The notes: generated by a model not told the origin, from the sequence alone. A stretch of DNA of 18,351 bases from Chloroflexota bacterium (GCA_005881235.1 VBEQ01000020.1:1-18351); one strand, 5' to 3'. Counted from the first letter of the stretch, positions 1 through 8,011 are shown. Made by a program: numbers and translations.

Positions 1-105
1 TCCCTGATCGGCGGTAAAGCCCGCGAGCGCCCTACGGCGCATGACCCGGTGAAGGCGTAGCGCCCACTCCGGGGCCGACCGTACAGTCGGGATGAAAGAA
101 GGCCC
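1..105 (+). promoter_or_regulatory. FMN riboswitch (RFN element), 5' truncated by window edge
   Basis: The first ~105 bases match the conserved blocks of the FMN aptamer in order: GGCGGTAAAGCCCGCGAGC near 10-28, GACCCGGTG at 43-51, then TCCGGGGCCGAC from 68 and the 3' block GGGATGAAAGAAGG at 89-102. The 5' strand of the closing stem and the first conserved block (normally about 25-30 bases) lie before the window. A strong hairpin (GCGCAC/GTGCGC, 111-127) follows the aptamer without a T-tract and may belong to the expression platform. I could not find an obvious partner that would mask the SD at 151-156. The element should lower expression of the downstream transporter when FMN is plentiful. 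The match is to well-known conserved sequence blocks; the mechanism is inferred. Confidence 0.92.
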
Positions 106-110
106 TCGGA

Positions 111-127
111 GCGCACCTGCCGTGCGC
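111..127 (+). other. hairpin in riboswitch expression platform
   Basis: A perfect 6-bp inverted repeat, GCGCAC/GTGCGC with a 5-base loop, lies between the FMN aptamer and the transporter RBS. It is not followed by a run of T, so a classical intrinsic terminator is not evident. It may be part of a translational switch or a rho-dependent arrangement. Confidence 0.4.
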
Positions 128-164
128 CCGATTTCTGCCCCGGCCGGCCAAAGGAGTAATGACG

Positions 165-1160
165 ATGGCCGTCCCGACTGTGAGCTCATCGGCGACAGTG
201 CCCGGACGGGTTGGCCTCATCGACCGCTTCTCGGTCGTCCTGGTGGCGCTGGCGGCAACGATGTGGGCCTCGGATACGTACTTCCGCGCGCAGCTCATCG
301 GCCACCTCAAGCCCGTGCAAATCGTCGTCATCGAGGACGCGCTGGTCAGCCTCTTCCTTCTCGCCTTCCTGCTCCGCGGCATCCCCGAGCTGCGCCGCCT
401 GGACAAGCGCGGGTGGCTGGCGATCGGACTGATCGCGATTGGTCCGCAGGCGATCGCCACGCTCCTCTTCACGAAATCGTTCTCATACGGCCACTTCGCC
501 GAGACGTTCGTGCTTCAGCAGACTCAGCCGTTGATCGCGATCCTCCTTGCCTGGATCGTCCTGGGGGAGCGACGCCGTCCCTGGTTCTGGCCCACCGCGG
601 CGCTGGCGATCGTCGGCGTCTACCTGGTCGTCTTTGCGCAGGACCTCACGGCGCCCTTCTCGGACCTCCAGCACGGACGCCTCGAGGCCGGACTCTACGC
701 GTTGGGCGCCGCGGCGCTCTGGGCCAGCGGGACCGTGCTCGGCCGCTTCGTGCTCGGCAAGCTCAGCTTCACGACCACGACCGCGCTCCGATTTACCCTG
801 GCGCTCCCCGTCCTCCTCGTCATCCTGCTGCTGCAATACAGGGGATCGGCGTTCGCCCACTACCAGGCGTCCGACGTCCTCCCCTTCCTCGGGATCGCGC
901 TGATTCCCGGATTCCTCTCATTGCTGCTTTATTACCGCGCCCTGCGCAGCACGCCGGCAACCCTCGCGACGATCGCTGAGCTGGCCTATCCCGTGACCGC
1001 CACCTTCATCGCCTCCGCCCCGCCGCCCTACGGCTTCAACCAGCCGCTCTACCTGCCACAGTTCATCGGCACCGGCCTCTTGATCGCTGTCATCCTCATC
1101 CTGAACTACACCAAGGATCGGACCCCGCCGGTCGTCGTGGAGGAGCCGGCCGCCGCCTGA
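165..1160 (+). CDS. EamA/DMT-family transporter, probable riboflavin importer (RibN-like role)
   Basis: A ten-helix drug/metabolite transporter-fold membrane protein of 331 residues built as two EamA repeats. Hydrophobic helices run through the whole length. The repeat hallmarks are visible at residues ~118-136 (QQTQPLIAILLAWIVLGER, the end of repeat one) and ~272-285 (ELAYPVTATFIASA, the matching region of repeat two). The SD AAGGAG at 151-156 sits 8 bases before the ATG at 165 but only 2 bases before the in-frame ATG at 159, so 165 is preferred. EamA proteins alone do not reveal substrate. The FMN riboswitch directly upstream points to riboflavin uptake, as for RibN of proteobacteria. The family assignment is firm; the substrate is inferred from regulation. 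The gene appears monocistronic, with 134 bases before the next gene. Confidence 0.87.
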   Translation: MAVPTVSSSATVPGRVGLIDRFSVVLVALAATMWASDTYFRAQLIGHLKPVQIVVIEDALVSLFLLAFLLRGIPELRRLDKRGWLAIGLIAIGPQAIATLLFTKSFSYGHFAETFVLQQTQPLIAILLAWIVLGERRRPWFWPTAALAIVGVYLVVFAQDLTAPFSDLQHGRLEAGLYALGAAALWASGTVLGRFVLGKLSFTTTTALRFTLALPVLLVILLLQYRGSAFAHYQASDVLPFLGIALIPGFLSLLLYYRALRSTPATLATIAELAYPVTATFIASAPPPYGFNQPLYLPQFIGTGLLIAVILILNYTKDRTPPVVVEEPAAA

Positions 1161-1226
1161 CCGGGGCGCCTGCCTTCCTGCCCTTTGGGGAACCGTGGGC
1201 TGCCCGCTCACCTGCGCCGTGGACCG

Positions 1227-1255
1227 TTGACTCGCCTGCCGGACGGCGCTCTCAT
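1227..1255 (+). promoter_or_regulatory. weak candidate promoter for the 974-residue gene
   Basis: TTGACT (1227-1232) and TCTCAT (1250-1255) are separated by 17 bases and lie 40 bases before the ATG at 1295. The -35 is 5/6 and the -10 is 4/6 against the sigma-70 consensus. In GC-rich DNA such matches are only suggestive. It is the best candidate in the 134-base gap after the transporter gene, which otherwise holds nothing I recognise. Confidence 0.25.
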
Positions 1256-1294
1256 CAGGCTGGTGGATTCCGCACGCCCGCGTGAGGATCACTG

Positions 1295-4219
1295 ATGGCC
1301 GTGGCGATGGCGGTTGCCCAGCCGCAGGCCATCAGGAAAGCGCCCGAGCAGACCGGCGCCCGAGCGGCGACCGTTCGGCCGTTCGACCTCCCCTTCTCCG
1401 GCCGCGCCGACGTCGGCACGCTCCTTTACCTGCAGCGGACGGCGGGCAATGCCGCGGTCACCAGCCTCCTGGAGGCGCAGCGGCGTCCGCTCCACCTTCA
1501 ACGCTGCGCCGGCCGGGCCTGCGACTGCCCGGAAGACGCGGTCCCCGTCCAGCGGGGCTTTCTCGATGACCTGGCGGGGGCGGCCACCTCCATCCTTCCC
1601 GAGCCGATCAAGGCGGTCCTGACCGGCAGCTCCAGCCAGGCAAAGATGGCGGCCCAGGAGCTCAAAGCGAATGGGGTGCACGTGGCAGAGGCCACGCACG
1701 CAGAGGGCGGACGCGCGCTGGAAAGCTCCCACGCGTCTGCCGAGGCGACAGCCACGAAAACGGAGGGCGAAATGCGCAGTCACACCGAACACGCTCACGC
1801 CGTGTCCGGAACGGCGGTCGCCACGGGTGACGCGACCACCAGGGAGGGGGAAAGTGCGGCGGTGAATCTCCAATCGATAGGGACGGCCGCGGCCGCGGTG
1901 ATGAACCCGGTTGGGCCGATCATCGAGCTTCCGGGATTTCGCGACGCCCTCAGCCGCGTGGTCTCTGCCTTGAGCGCGATTCCAGGTGGTGTTGCTCAGC
2001 TGGCGGGCGACCTCAAGGCGGGCATCCACGACGGACTCACCTCGGGCCAAAAGGGTGGCTGGAACTGCGACCAGGCGCAAATCATGGCCGCCGCGGGTGG
2101 CGTGGCCAAGGCCGTCGCCACCGCCGGAGTCAAGGCCGGCAAGGCGGTTCTGGGCGAAGAACGCTACGAGGCGCTGGAGGGTTGGGCCCACGAGCGTGTT
2201 GGCGACCTGAAGGCGGTGGCGGCCGGCATCCGAGGCCATTTCGAGAGGGCCAAGCAGATGCTCCAGCATTTCTGGGCGACGACATTTGCTCCGCTCCTCA
2301 CCAAGCTGCAGGGCTTGATGGAGGATCTTCGCCAGCTCAAGGACCGGCTGACCGCGGTCCTGGGCGAGCAGTTCGACAGGATCAAGAAGCTGGCCTCTGA
2401 CAGCTGGAACGCGATCCGCACGAACGTTATCGAGCCGGTGGTCGCGCACGCCCAGGCGGCAAAGCAAACGGTGACCAGGCTGGTCGCCGACGCTCGTACC
2501 GCCATCGGGTCCTGGTGGGACCATCTGCCCGGCCCAGCCAAGAACCTGATCATGGGTCTGGGCGCGGTCATCGCCGCTCCGTTTGCCCTGGCGCTGAGTG
2601 GCGCCGAGAAAGCAAAAGAGGCACTGGTCAGCCTGGCAGAGCGTCTTGCTGCGCGGCTGAAGACGCTAGCCGACGGTGTGTTGCAGGCCATCGCCGCCAA
2701 ATACCAGTCGATCCGCAAGTGGGTGACCGACGCGCGCGCCGGCTTCAAAAAGAAGTGGGCGGCGATCCGCGCAAAAGTTCACCATTACCTGAGCACCGCC
2801 TTCGCGAGGGTCGAGGCAGTGAGTGGCGGCCGCATCTCGAAGCTGATGGCAGGGTTGGCTGCCATGAAACGCAAGATCGCCGGGCAGGCCTGCACGGCGC
2901 TGGGCGATGTGTCGGGCCCCTGCGTCGAGCAATTCGTGCCGAATCCGGGCAAGGGTGAGTCGGCCGACGTCACCCTCAGCAGCAACGCCGCCGTCACGGT
3001 GCCGGTCTATGGCGTGCCCGTGAAAGTTGGGGAGGGTGCGTCGGTCAAGTTGTCCCGCAAAGACAAGAAGTACACGATGACCGAGACCGGCGAAGGCCTG
3101 ATCGCCGTTACCGCCCCCACGGCCGGCGGTGAAGGGCCGGGCAAGGCCAGTCTGGACATCGTCGGGCCGATGGGTTCGGGGTTCAATGCGTGGCAGGCGT
3201 TGACGGGGAAAACCGCTGGAGCCGAGGCCGCCGCCGGGGCAGCCGCGGGAGCCGGCAAAGACGAAAAGGGCGGCCCTGAAGTTGAGGCGGAGGCCGGTTA
3301 CAAGGGATCGGTCGACATGACTTACGCCTTCGACGCGGCGGCGGGCAAGGATTCGACCTGCGACGGCCTGGGCGGCTTGACCGCTCTCCTCAGCGCACAA
3401 GGCTTGTCGCACGCGCTCCCGCCGCCGTTCAGCGCCATGACCGGGCTGGTGGCGGAGTCCTTTGGCGAAAACGTCACGTCGTGTGTCGTCACCCTGGCCC
3501 AATATGGAAACGCGTCCGTCAACGTCAAGCAGGACGGTCTCGGTGGGCTCGAGGCCGCGATCAAGGCGCAGTCGTCGGCGGCGCTCGAACGCACTAAGGA
3601 TGAAAAAGAAGGCTGGATCGATACCGCCACGCTCCAGCAGTCGCTGGGTGTCTCCGGCGCCGCCAAACTGGCAACCGGCGGCACGCTGCCGTTGAACATG
3701 TCGGGGGAAGCCGGCGCAACGGGGACGGCGTTCGTCAAGTTGAAGTACGCCGAGTCCACGGACAAGGTCAGTGCCCTGAGCGCCGGTGCGAAGCTCGGCC
3801 TGTCGCTGGACCTGGATCCCGGCAAGATCAAGGCGGTGCTGCCGGCCTCGGTGGCGGGACCGGTGCTGGCGCAGGTGAGCCCGTACCTCAAATCCCCCGA
3901 GAAGGGCAGTCTCGAGATCGAGGCCAGCTATGCGATCACCAACCTCCAGGACCTGATCGCTTCCCTCGATACCTATTTCAATGAAACGCCACCCGCCAGC
4001 GTGAACACGGACGGGCTCTTCAAGACGCTCGCCGATTACATGGCCAACGCGACGATCGAGCAGGAGCTGACGGTCAAGCTCAAGACCACCCGCACCATCG
4101 CCAACGCGGTGCTGGACATCGATGCCAAGGAAGCCGGGGTCAAGGGTGGCTTTGCCGTGGAAGAGCACCGCTCGCAAACGATCTATGCCTACCCGGCCGG
4201 AGCCGGAGCCGGAGACTGA
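1295..4219 (+). CDS. large protein with injection-system (eCIS) cargo-like N-terminal leader
   Basis: A 974-residue protein of unknown activity. GAGG at 1284-1287 lies 7 bases before the ATG. Residues 46-63 (LQRTAGNAAVTSLLEAQR) followed by LQRCAGRACDCPED (68-81) and VQRGF (85-89) form the Q-R-rich leader I associate with DUF4157-type and other proteins linked to extracellular contractile injection systems. Residues ~90-210 are Ala/Glu/Thr-rich. Residues ~210-530 are long amphipathic helices, apolipoprotein- or coiled-coil-like, interrupted by a hydrophobic stretch at ~417-435. Residues ~545-960 look beta-rich, with a Gly/Ala linker (~647-663) and few cysteines. There is no HExxH motif and no toxin domain I recognise. 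It stands alone: no sheath, tube, baseplate or AAA+ ATPase gene is in the window. It could be a contractile-system cargo, a surface protein or a pore-former; this is inference. Confidence 0.8.
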   Translation: MAVAMAVAQPQAIRKAPEQTGARAATVRPFDLPFSGRADVGTLLYLQRTAGNAAVTSLLEAQRRPLHLQRCAGRACDCPEDAVPVQRGFLDDLAGAATSILPEPIKAVLTGSSSQAKMAAQELKANGVHVAEATHAEGGRALESSHASAEATATKTEGEMRSHTEHAHAVSGTAVATGDATTREGESAAVNLQSIGTAAAAVMNPVGPIIELPGFRDALSRVVSALSAIPGGVAQLAGDLKAGIHDGLTSGQKGGWNCDQAQIMAAAGGVAKAVATAGVKAGKAVLGEERYEALEGWAHERVGDLKAVAAGIRGHFERAKQMLQHFWATTFAPLLTKLQGLMEDLRQLKDRLTAVLGEQFDRIKKLASDSWNAIRTNVIEPVVAHAQAAKQTVTRLVADARTAIGSWWDHLPGPAKNLIMGLGAVIAAPFALALSGAEKAKEALVSLAERLAARLKTLADGVLQAIAAKYQSIRKWVTDARAGFKKKWAAIRAKVHHYLSTAFARVEAVSGGRISKLMAGLAAMKRKIAGQACTALGDVSGPCVEQFVPNPGKGESADVTLSSNAAVTVPVYGVPVKVGEGASVKLSRKDKKYTMTETGEGLIAVTAPTAGGEGPGKASLDIVGPMGSGFNAWQALTGKTAGAEAAAGAAAGAGKDEKGGPEVEAEAGYKGSVDMTYAFDAAAGKDSTCDGLGGLTALLSAQGLSHALPPPFSAMTGLVAESFGENVTSCVVTLAQYGNASVNVKQDGLGGLEAAIKAQSSAALERTKDEKEGWIDTATLQQSLGVSGAAKLATGGTLPLNMSGEAGATGTAFVKLKYAESTDKVSALSAGAKLGLSLDLDPGKIKAVLPASVAGPVLAQVSPYLKSPEKGSLEIEASYAITNLQDLIASLDTYFNETPPASVNTDGLFKTLADYMANATIEQELTVKLKTTRTIANAVLDIDAKEAGVKGGFAVEEHRSQTIYAYPAGAGAGD

Positions 4220-4275
4220 CGCCCTAAAACTCCGACACGCAGCTGTCGCAAACTGGTGCGATACTGCGGGCGGCC

Positions 4276-5985
4276 TTGAAGAAGGAACGCCGGAACTGGA
4301 TCCTCCCCGAGCCGCTGCGGGCTCAGCCAGGACTGGAGGCCTTTTCCCCGGTATTCCGCCAGATCTTGCATGGACGCGGCGTGGTCCGGCAGAGCCAGCT
4401 CGATCCCTGGCTGCAGACCGACCTCGAACGCGCCCCCGATCCCTTCTTGCTGAAAGACATGGCGATCGCGTGCGAGCTGATCGCCCAGGCTATCGCCGCC
4501 GGCGAACGCATCGCGGTCTACGGCGATTACGACGCTGATGGAGTCACCGCCTGTGTGACGCTGGCGCGCGGCCTTCGCGCCGTCGGCGCCGACGTCATCA
4601 CCTATATTCCCAACCGCTTCACGGAGGGTTATGGCCTGAACCTCGATGCGCTCAATGAGTTGCATGCCCGCGGGGCCCGGCTCGTGATCACATGCGACTG
4701 TGGAACGAACTCGGTGGAGGCCGCCGCCGGACGGCCGCGCGGCATGTGCCTGATCGTGACCGACCACCACGAAGTCGGTGCGCAGCGCCCCTCGGTCGAC
4801 GCGCTCATCAATCCCAAGCAGCCCGATTGTGCCTATCCCTTCGACGGGCTCGCCGCCTGCGGGGTGGCCTACAAGCTTCTCGTCGCGCTCGAGCAGCGGG
4901 CGTTTCCGGGACGGCTCGATCCGGGAGCGTCACTCGATGCGGTGGCGCTCGGCACCGTCGCCGATGTGGTGCCGCTGCGCGCGGAGAATCGCGCCATCGT
5001 GCGGGCCGGGCTTCGACGGCTGAGCGAGGACCCCAGTCCAGGCTGCGCGGCATTGCTTGCCGTCGCCGGCATCAGGGCGCCGGTCACCGCCGAACACCTC
5101 GCGTTTCAACTTGGCCCGCGCATCAACGCGGCCGGCCGGATGGAAGACGCGATGCTCGCCCTCGAGCTGTTGCTGGCCGAGAGCCGCGAGTTGGCGGATC
5201 CGCTTGCCCAACGACTGCACGAACAGAACTCGCAACGCCAGCAGCTGACGGCGGAGATCGTGCGTGAGGCCAGGACACAGGTCGCCGAGCTCGACAACGG
5301 CGCCGCGGTGATCGTCATGGGGCAGGACCGCTGGCCGCTCGGCGTGCTCGGGCTGGCGGCGAGCCGCCTGGTGGAAGAGTTCTACCGCCCGACCTTCATC
5401 TTCAACACCCAAGGTGAGGAGTGGCGCGGTTCCGCGCGGAGCATCGAGGGTTTTCACCTGGTCGAATGTCTGGCGCAGTGCGCGCCGATGCTGCATCGAT
5501 TTGGCGGGCACGCCATGGCCGCCGGCCTTACGGTGTTGAAGAGTCGATTCGCGGAGCTCAAGGATTGTCTCGAGCAATACACGCTGGCTCGCTTGAATGG
5601 CGACGCGTTCTCACGCCCGATCACCATCGAAGCGACAGCCGCGTTCGCGGACCTCAAGCCAAGCCTGCACCACGAACTCCAGCTACTCGCCCCCTTCGGG
5701 GTTGGCAATCGCGAGCCCGTGCTCCTCAGCAAAGAGGTGGAAGTGGTGCGGACCGAGACGTTTGGCTCGGATCGTCGCCACCTCCGCGTGCAGCTCCGTG
5801 ACCGGACCGCCAGCGCGGAGGCGATCGCGTTCGACAAAGCAAGCGCCGCGGCCCATCTCCCCAACGGCCGGCGGATCGATGTCGTGTACGCGCTGCAATG
5901 CGAGCGGTGGGATGGCCTGGACCGGATTCGCCTCCACCTCAGGGATCTGCGACCGGCCGTCCAGCCGGCACTGGTGCTCGCTTAA
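4276..5985 (+). CDS. recJ: single-stranded-DNA-specific 5'-3' exonuclease RecJ
   Basis: A DHH-family exonuclease that resects 5' ends in recombination and repair. The 569 residues match the usual bacterial core length (E. coli 577). Motifs in order: DYDADG at 84-89, TCDCG at 139-143, TDHHE at 162-166 (the DHH signature), GTVADVVPL at 226-234, GPRINAAGR at 280-288, then the DHHA1 domain with SARSIEGF near 386-393 and RFGGHAMAAG at 408-417. The OB-fold C-terminus fills the rest. All metal-binding Asp/His positions I would expect are present. The start is TTG at 4276, chosen because the N-terminal RNW...LP block typical of RecJ begins directly after it. The SD is weak (GGGCGG-type), so CTG at 4264 remains possible. 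It starts 56 bases after the preceding gene. Confidence 0.95.
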   Translation: MKKERRNWILPEPLRAQPGLEAFSPVFRQILHGRGVVRQSQLDPWLQTDLERAPDPFLLKDMAIACELIAQAIAAGERIAVYGDYDADGVTACVTLARGLRAVGADVITYIPNRFTEGYGLNLDALNELHARGARLVITCDCGTNSVEAAAGRPRGMCLIVTDHHEVGAQRPSVDALINPKQPDCAYPFDGLAACGVAYKLLVALEQRAFPGRLDPGASLDAVALGTVADVVPLRAENRAIVRAGLRRLSEDPSPGCAALLAVAGIRAPVTAEHLAFQLGPRINAAGRMEDAMLALELLLAESRELADPLAQRLHEQNSQRQQLTAEIVREARTQVAELDNGAAVIVMGQDRWPLGVLGLAASRLVEEFYRPTFIFNTQGEEWRGSARSIEGFHLVECLAQCAPMLHRFGGHAMAAGLTVLKSRFAELKDCLEQYTLARLNGDAFSRPITIEATAAFADLKPSLHHELQLLAPFGVGNREPVLLSKEVEVVRTETFGSDRRHLRVQLRDRTASAEAIAFDKASAAAHLPNGRRIDVVYALQCERWDGLDRIRLHLRDLRPAVQPALVLA

Positions 5986-5990
5986 CAGGC

Positions 5991-6009
5991 GCTAGACCCC
6001 GTGTCTAGC
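5991..6009 (+). terminator. hairpin after recJ, possible terminator
   Basis: A perfect 7-bp stem, GCTAGAC/GTCTAGC with the 5-base loop CCCGT, begins 5 bases after the recJ stop codon. No T-run follows, so it is not a canonical rho-independent terminator. Its position suggests it ends or processes the recJ message. Confidence 0.35.
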
Positions 6010-6023
6010 TCCGTTGCGTTCTC

Positions 6024-6470
6024 GTGGCTAGTCGGTGGAAGCTGCCTTCCCTTAACAGCAACGATTCGTTTGGCGTAAGCGTCGGCGTCATCGTTCTTAT
6101 TGCGGTAATTGCTCTGTGGATCGGTCACGGTGCGATTCACCCTAAGCTCACCCGCCAGCAAGCAATACAAGCGGCGATGAAGTGGGGAGACCACCAGCCG
6201 TATCCTCGGGTAGAAGCCAAGTACATGCGATACAGCGACCTGGTCGCGGGCGGAGAAGCAATCAGCTCGGGTGGCTCCGATTATTTCGTGTGGGTCGTTG
6301 CAGTCTCGGGGCAGTATGGAATTTCTCCCTTGGGGCGCACGACATGGGGCCTTGCGATCGTGACCGATGAGTGGGTTCCGCTGGCCACAGGATCGCCGGT
6401 CTTTGAAAGCGGGATCACCGGCGTCTGGCCTCCATTTTTTGACGGGCTGCCTGACCGGGCCAAGAACTAA
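6024..6470 (+). CDS. small membrane-anchored hypothetical protein
   Basis: A 148-residue protein I do not recognise. One hydrophobic segment at residues ~16-34 is preceded by a short positively charged stretch. This suggests a signal-anchor with the remaining ~110 residues outside the membrane. The exported part begins with a helix (LTRQQAIQAAMKWG, 42-55) and continues into a beta-like stretch (DYFVWVVAVSGQYG and WGLAIVTDEW), a layout loosely reminiscent of PepSY-like small domains, though I cannot confirm that. GTG at 6024 is the only start before the in-frame stop TAG at 6006-6008, and no good SD is visible. Codons such as GTT, CTT, ATT and GTA are commoner than in neighbours, so base composition is lower in GC than the flanking recJ and cobB. 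It could be a recent acquisition or a weakly conserved lineage gene. Confidence 0.6.
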   Translation: MASRWKLPSLNSNDSFGVSVGVIVLIAVIALWIGHGAIHPKLTRQQAIQAAMKWGDHQPYPRVEAKYMRYSDLVAGGEAISSGGSDYFVWVVAVSGQYGISPLGRTTWGLAIVTDEWVPLATGSPVFESGITGVWPPFFDGLPDRAKN

Positions 6471-6489
6471 AGCAATCGGCGAGTGTGCC

Positions 6490-6519
6490 TTTACTCGGGC
6501 GCAACGCCTGTGCTACGGT
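6490..6519 (+). promoter_or_regulatory. candidate extended -10 promoter for cobB
   Basis: TTTACT (6490-6495), an 18-base spacer, and TACGGT (6514-6519) preceded by TG one base upstream (TGCTACGGT) resemble an extended -10 promoter of high-GC bacteria. Transcription would begin near 6526 and give a leader of about 55 bases before the cobB ATG. Confidence 0.35.
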
Positions 6520-6530
6520 AGCCGTCAGGC

Positions 6531-6554
6531 AGGTGCTTTGGGGAAGAGGCACCT
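6531..6554 (+). other. leader hairpin upstream of cobB
   Basis: AGGTGCTTT and GAGGCACCT can form a 9-bp stem with two G-T pairs closing a GGGGAA loop, 27 bases before the cobB ATG. There is no T-tract. It is not a cobalamin riboswitch as far as I can tell: the B12 box and the rest of the aptamer are missing. It could be a leader structure that affects cobB translation. Confidence 0.35.
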
Positions 6555-6581
6555 TGTTGAGCAATCTATAGCGAGGCAAGG

Positions 6582-7991
6582 ATGCTGGACGAGGTTCGCA
6601 CTCCCAGGCTGGTCATCGCGGGAACCGCGAGCAACGTTGGAAAGACCATCCTCACCGCCGGCCTGATTGCCGCCTTCAAATCCCGTGGGCTGACGGTGCA
6701 ATCCTTCAAAGTCGGACCTGACTACATCGACGCTGCCTACCTGGCCCATGTCAGCGGACGGCCCTGCCGCAATCTCGACTCCTGGATGCTCGGTGAGGGC
6801 GCGCTCCGCCAGGTGCTGGCGCAGGGTGTGCTGGGCGTCGACCTGGCGCTGGTCGAGGGCATGCTCGGACTTTTCGACGGCCGCGGGGGGAGCACCGATG
6901 GCAGCACGGCGGACGTCGCTCGCATCATCAAGGCGCCGGTCGTCCTGGTGATCGACGTCAACGACATGACGGAGAGCGCGGCCGCGGTGGCGTTGGGTTT
7001 CAAGAATTTTGCCGAGTCACCCAGGATCGCCGGCGTGCTCCTGAACAATGTTCGCTCCGATTCTCATCGACGCCGGGCGGAGGACGCGATCTGGGATATC
7101 GCGAAGCTGCCGGTGTTAGGGGCGCTGCGAGCGATGCCCCAACTGGACATCCCGCAGCGGGAGCACGGTCTGCTGCCGGTGACCGAGAACAAGGAATGGG
7201 ATCGGATGATCGGCGTGCTCTCCGAAACGATCGACCGCGATGTCGACCTCGACCTGCTGCTGCGGATCGCCAACAAGGCGGAACTGGTGCCGCTGGTCCC
7301 GAAAAAGGTGTTCCAGGGCAAACCGGACGCGGGCCGGACGGTGCGCATGGCGGTCGCCTACGACGACGCCTTCAACTTCTATTACCCGGAAAACCTGGAG
7401 CTGCTGGAAGAACATGGCGCCCAGGTGGTCCCGTTCAGTCCGCTGGAGGATGATCACCTGCCGCAGGACGCGGCCGGGATCTATCTCGGCGGCGGTTTTC
7501 CCGAGGTCTTTGTCGAACCCCTGGCGAGGAATCGCTCGATGGCCGAGTCCATCCAGCGGGCTCACCGGGGCGGCGTACCGATCTATGCGGAGTGCGGGGG
7601 ACTGATGTACCTCGGACGCTCGCTCCGCACCGACTCGGGAGCGGTCCAACACATGGCCGGCGTGATCCCCGTCGATGTCGAGATGGATGGTGAGATCCAT
7701 CGCTTCGGGTACCGCCAGCTCCTCACGCTCGAAGACAGCATCCTCTCGCCGCGCGGTCAGTTCTACCGTGGGCACGAGTTCCATTGGAGCCGCATCACCG
7801 GACACGACGGCGACCTGAAGCCGGCCTACCAGATGCAGAACGCCGAGGGCGACGTGATCGGTTACGAGGGTTTCGTGGCGCCGAACCTGCTGGCGAGCTA
7901 CGTCCATTTGCACTTCGGGCAGAACCCGGTGCTGGTCGATAAGTTTGTCCAGCATTGCCGCGAGTACGCGACGGTTCGAAGCGCCCCCTGA
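6582..7991 (+). CDS. cobB: cobyrinate a,c-diamide synthase (CobB/CbiA)
   Basis: A glutamine-dependent enzyme that amidates the a and c side chains of (hydrogeno)cobyrinate in corrin synthesis, using ATP. Its 469 residues are the usual length. The N-terminal ATP-binding domain has GTASNVGKT at 14-22 and KVGPDYIDAAYL at 43-54. Next comes VEGMLGLFDG near residues 92-101. The C-terminal class I glutaminase-like domain has the nucleophile in AECGG (Cys338) and His442/His444 in YVHLHFG. GAGG at 6573-6576 lies 5 bases before the ATG. No other corrin genes are near, so it is either a detached cob gene or part of a salvage set. Related paralogues include the Ni-sirohydrochlorin (CfbB) amidase, but the length and motifs here are typical of CobB/CbiA. 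Confidence 0.92.
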   Translation: MLDEVRTPRLVIAGTASNVGKTILTAGLIAAFKSRGLTVQSFKVGPDYIDAAYLAHVSGRPCRNLDSWMLGEGALRQVLAQGVLGVDLALVEGMLGLFDGRGGSTDGSTADVARIIKAPVVLVIDVNDMTESAAAVALGFKNFAESPRIAGVLLNNVRSDSHRRRAEDAIWDIAKLPVLGALRAMPQLDIPQREHGLLPVTENKEWDRMIGVLSETIDRDVDLDLLLRIANKAELVPLVPKKVFQGKPDAGRTVRMAVAYDDAFNFYYPENLELLEEHGAQVVPFSPLEDDHLPQDAAGIYLGGGFPEVFVEPLARNRSMAESIQRAHRGGVPIYAECGGLMYLGRSLRTDSGAVQHMAGVIPVDVEMDGEIHRFGYRQLLTLEDSILSPRGQFYRGHEFHWSRITGHDGDLKPAYQMQNAEGDVIGYEGFVAPNLLASYVHLHFGQNPVLVDKFVQHCREYATVRSAP

Positions 7992-7993
7992 TC

Positions 7994-8011
7994 GCCCGTT
8001 TTAGGACGGGC
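7994..8011 (+). other. intercistronic hairpin between cobB and the DnaJ-like gene
   Basis: A perfect 6-bp stem, GCCCGT/ACGGGC with a TTTAGG loop, starts 2 bases after the cobB stop. It is followed by CGTTTCGGGG rather than a T-tract. It may be a weak terminator or an mRNA-stability hairpin. Confidence 0.35.

Noticed and set aside
92..979. 295-codon plus-strand frame overlapping the transporter
   Set aside because: It starts inside the FMN aptamer and its translation is Arg/Pro/Ala-rich without domains. The other frame gives a clean ten-helix transporter.
1289..2524. 411-codon open frame on the minus strand
   Set aside because: It lies fully opposite the 974-residue gene, is rich in Arg/Gly/His, has no recognisable domain and looks like a GC-rich codon-position shadow.
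2666..4177. 503-codon open frame on the minus strand
   Set aside because: Same reasons: antisense shadow of the plus-strand gene with no family features.
1295..4219. DUF4157 metallopeptidase-like domain in the injection-system-like protein
   Set aside because: The leader motif resembles that of such proteins, but no HExxH motif occurs in the sequence.
6471..6581. cobalamin riboswitch before cobB
   Set aside because: Only a simple hairpin is visible. The B12 box and the multi-stem core are missing and the space is too short.
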